Shown here: piece after piece, positions 7,165 to 7,941 of the stretch | Numbering within the stretch: position 1 is the first letter of the stretch | Layout of the letters: every line of letters begins with the position of its first letter | Origin: an uncultured Prevotella sp. | GTDB lineage: Bacteria > Bacteroidota > Bacteroidia > Bacteroidales > Bacteroidaceae | NCBI GenBank assembly: GCA_900554545.1 | Contig: USHW01000067.1 | Location: 1-7,941, forward strand | Reading direction: 5' to 3' | Length of the DNA: 7,941 bases | The notes under the pieces: model-generated | Databases searched by the model: none | Told to the model about the DNA's origin: nothing | What the model saw: only the letters and a program-made list of their open reading frames with translations | Program-made: the position numbers and the translations under genes

Positions 7165-7259
7165 AAGCCCCCTCCCGACCTCCCCGAGGGGAGGGGCTTG
7201 GATATGTATCGCCTGCAAAAGTCCCGTCTCCTCCCCACGGGGAGGCTGGGTGGGGGCTT
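7165..7259. repeat. 95-bp inverted-repeat element between rimP and nusA
   Basis: The left arm 7165-7194 and the right arm 7230-7259 are reverse complements at 26 of 30 positions, around a 35-bp centre. Both arms begin aagccccc when read inward and each holds its own near-perfect hairpin: CCTCCCC-GA-GGGGAGG at 7179-7194 and CCTCCCC-AC-GGGGAGG at 7230-7245. The right arm ends at 7259, immediately next to the rimP stop codon (TAA, 7262-7260). There is no T-tract after the stems on the minus strand, so it should not be a strong terminator. From memory, C-rich/G-rich intergenic repeats of this type recur in Bacteroidetes genomes. Confidence 0.85.
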
Positions 7260-7727
7260 TTACTTAAAGCTTATCATGTATTTCGTATATTTCACTTCGT
7301 CCATCGAGAACGTCTTGTCCACGTCTTCCATCACGGGGCGCTTCGAGCCTTCCTTCTTGACTTTTTCCTTTACGGTTACGGTAAACTGGCGGCCGTCTAC
7401 GGCCTTGAGCGTGCCGCGGTGTTTCTTTCCGGCGGCGTCGAGCACCTCCACTTCCTTGCCCACATAGTTCTCGTACTGCTGCGGAACCTTGAAGGGCTGG
7501 CCCAGACCGGCGCTTCCCACCTCAAGCTCATAGTCCTCCTCGTCGCGGCTCAGGTGGTCTTCAATGTAGCGGCTTAGCTGCACGCAGTCTTCAATCCACA
7601 CTCCGTCGGCATGGTCTATTTCAACCACAATCTTGTCGTCGGCGCTGATTTCCACGTCGACAAGGAAATACTCCTTGTCCTTCAGCCACTCTTCTACCAA
7701 ACTCCTAACTACGTTTTTGTCTATCAT
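7260..7727 (-). CDS. rimP: Ribosome maturation factor RimP
   Basis: RimP helps assemble the 30S subunit and binds it during maturation. The 155-aa protein has the expected N-terminal alpha/beta domain (about 1-75), ending in the family signature ELEVGSAGLGQPFKVPQQY (about 67-85; compare EVSSPGLDRPL in other bacteria), and a C-terminal SH3-like domain (about 86-155) starting YVGKEVEVL. The length is normal. The ATG at 7727 (MIDKNVVRSLVEEWLKDKEY) agrees with the family N-terminus and is preceded by an A/T-rich leader without a clear Shine-Dalgarno site. It is the first gene of the rimP-nusA-infB operon, the classical order, with the promoter about 60-90 bp upstream and a leader hairpin between them. 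The stop codon abuts the inverted-repeat element before nusA. Confidence 0.95.
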   Translation of the reverse strand: MIDKNVVRSLVEEWLKDKEYFLVDVEISADDKIVVEIDHADGVWIEDCVQLSRYIEDHLSRDEEDYELEVGSAGLGQPFKVPQQYENYVGKEVEVLDAAGKKHRGTLKAVDGRQFTVTVKEKVKKEGSKRPVMEDVDKTFSMDEVKYTKYMISFK

Positions 7728-7739
7728 AAAAGGGTTATT

Positions 7740-7774
7740 AAAATAAAATGAGGAGCTTTCGGAAGCCCCTCATT
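7740..7774 (-). promoter_or_regulatory. Leader hairpin with U-rich tail in the rimP 5' UTR; possible attenuator
   Basis: On the minus strand AATGAGGGGCTT (7774-7763) pairs with AAGCTCCTCATT (7758-7747) across a 4-nt loop: 12 pairs with one G-U wobble. The run TTATTTT (7746-7740) follows, then AATAACCC and the rimP ATG 20 nt after the stem. On the plus strand the wobble would be an A-C mismatch and no T-tract would follow, so the structure belongs to the rimP transcript. It begins about 10 nt after the predicted transcript start. It could attenuate, stabilise the 5' end, or stop read-through from upstream. Confidence 0.7.
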
Positions 7775-7787
7775 CCACTGAACGGTG

Positions 7788-7819
7788 CAAAGATAGGAAT
7801 AATATCGCACACGTGCAAA
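7788..7819 (-). promoter_or_regulatory. Bacteroidetes-type promoter of the rimP-nusA-infB operon
   Basis: On the minus strand a perfect TTTG (7819-7816), exactly 20 bases and a perfect TATCTTTG (7795-7788) match TTTG-N19-21-TAnnTTTG. The start is expected near 7781-7784, giving a leader of about 55 nt that includes the hairpin at 7747-7774. No similar site is seen in the two gaps inside the operon. Confidence 0.88.
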
Positions 7820-7860
7820 TATTTTCCCGTTTTTTATTAAAAATGTAAAAGAAGGTTGGG

Positions 7861-7902
7861 GAATTGAGAATGGAGAATGGGGAATTGAGAATTATGATTA
7901 CC
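7861..7902. repeat. Tandem gaattgagaat repeats, 21-bp period
   Basis: The 11-mer gaattgagaat occurs at 7861-7871 and again at 7882-7892, with a related gagaatgg between them. The second copy runs into the left arm of the inverted repeat at 7886-7941. This stretch lies upstream of the rimP promoter and has no coding potential. Confidence 0.7.
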
Positions 7903-7941
7903 ATTGCTAACAGACAACCTCTAAGGTAATCATAATTCTCA
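7886..7941. repeat. Perfect 17-bp inverted repeat, cut by the window edge
   Basis: The arms tgagaattatgattacc (7886-7902) and ggtaatcataattctca (7925-7941) are exact reverse complements around a 22-nt loop. The right arm ends on the last base of the window, so the element may be longer; the left flank (gaattgagaatgg) suggests the symmetry could continue outside. It is probably a MITE-like or other interspersed repeat upstream of the operon promoter. Confidence 0.85.

Noticed and set aside
7188..7256. G-quadruplex in the rimP-nusA repeat
   Set aside because: G-runs of three or more come in clusters of two or three on either strand within quadruplex range; hairpin pairing with adjacent C-runs explains the sequence better.
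7165..7259. Intrinsic terminator after rimP
   Set aside because: No U-tract follows either stem on the minus strand, and nusA has no promoter of its own, so strong termination here would silence essential genes.
6329..7267. 312-codon plus-strand frame opposite nusA
   Set aside because: Antisense of the conserved NusA coding sequence, running into the inverted repeat; no domain or promoter supports it.

Overview
The window looks like chromosomal DNA of a Prevotella-type member of the Bacteroidetes with fairly high GC. The RimP, NusA and IF-2 proteins are of the Bacteroidetes type (as recalled from family knowledge). Two good TTTG/TTG-N20-TAnnTTTG promoters match the Bacteroidetes vegetative consensus. 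Start codons have A/T-rich upstream regions rather than clear Shine-Dalgarno sites. A propeller-type sensor lies next to an AraC-family regulator, a regulator style common in gut and oral Bacteroidetes. The genus is an inference; no 16S or other marker is present.

All five genes are on the minus strand, so transcription runs from high to low coordinates. At the right edge (7861-7941) is an inverted repeat with short tandem repeats that runs to the window end. Next come a promoter (7788-7819), a leader hairpin with a U-rich tail (about 7740-7774), and the core translation/transcription operon rimP (7260-7727), nusA (5876-7138) and infB (2910-5714). The operon ends in a strong intrinsic terminator (2843-2883). 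I see no TAnnTTTG box in either gap inside the operon, so the rimP promoter probably drives all three genes.

Beyond the terminator, a 22-bp-period degenerate repeat array (2691-2778) precedes the promoter and gene of an AraC-family regulator (1716-2585). Last is a two-component-regulator propeller protein, probably the N-terminal sensor of a hybrid two-component system. It starts at 1628 and stays open for 542 codons to the left edge of the window.

The operon genes work together. RimP matures the 30S subunit, NusA controls elongation, pausing and termination, and IF-2 delivers initiator tRNA. The other two genes are regulators; their targets are not in the window.

No new defence, mobile or biosynthetic system is visible. 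The unusual signal is in the non-coding DNA: four different repeat or inverted-repeat structures fill the intergenic gaps. The two inside the operon each begin at the stop codon of the upstream gene (rimP, nusA). The leader hairpin between the operon promoter and rimP is a candidate attenuator or 5' stabiliser.
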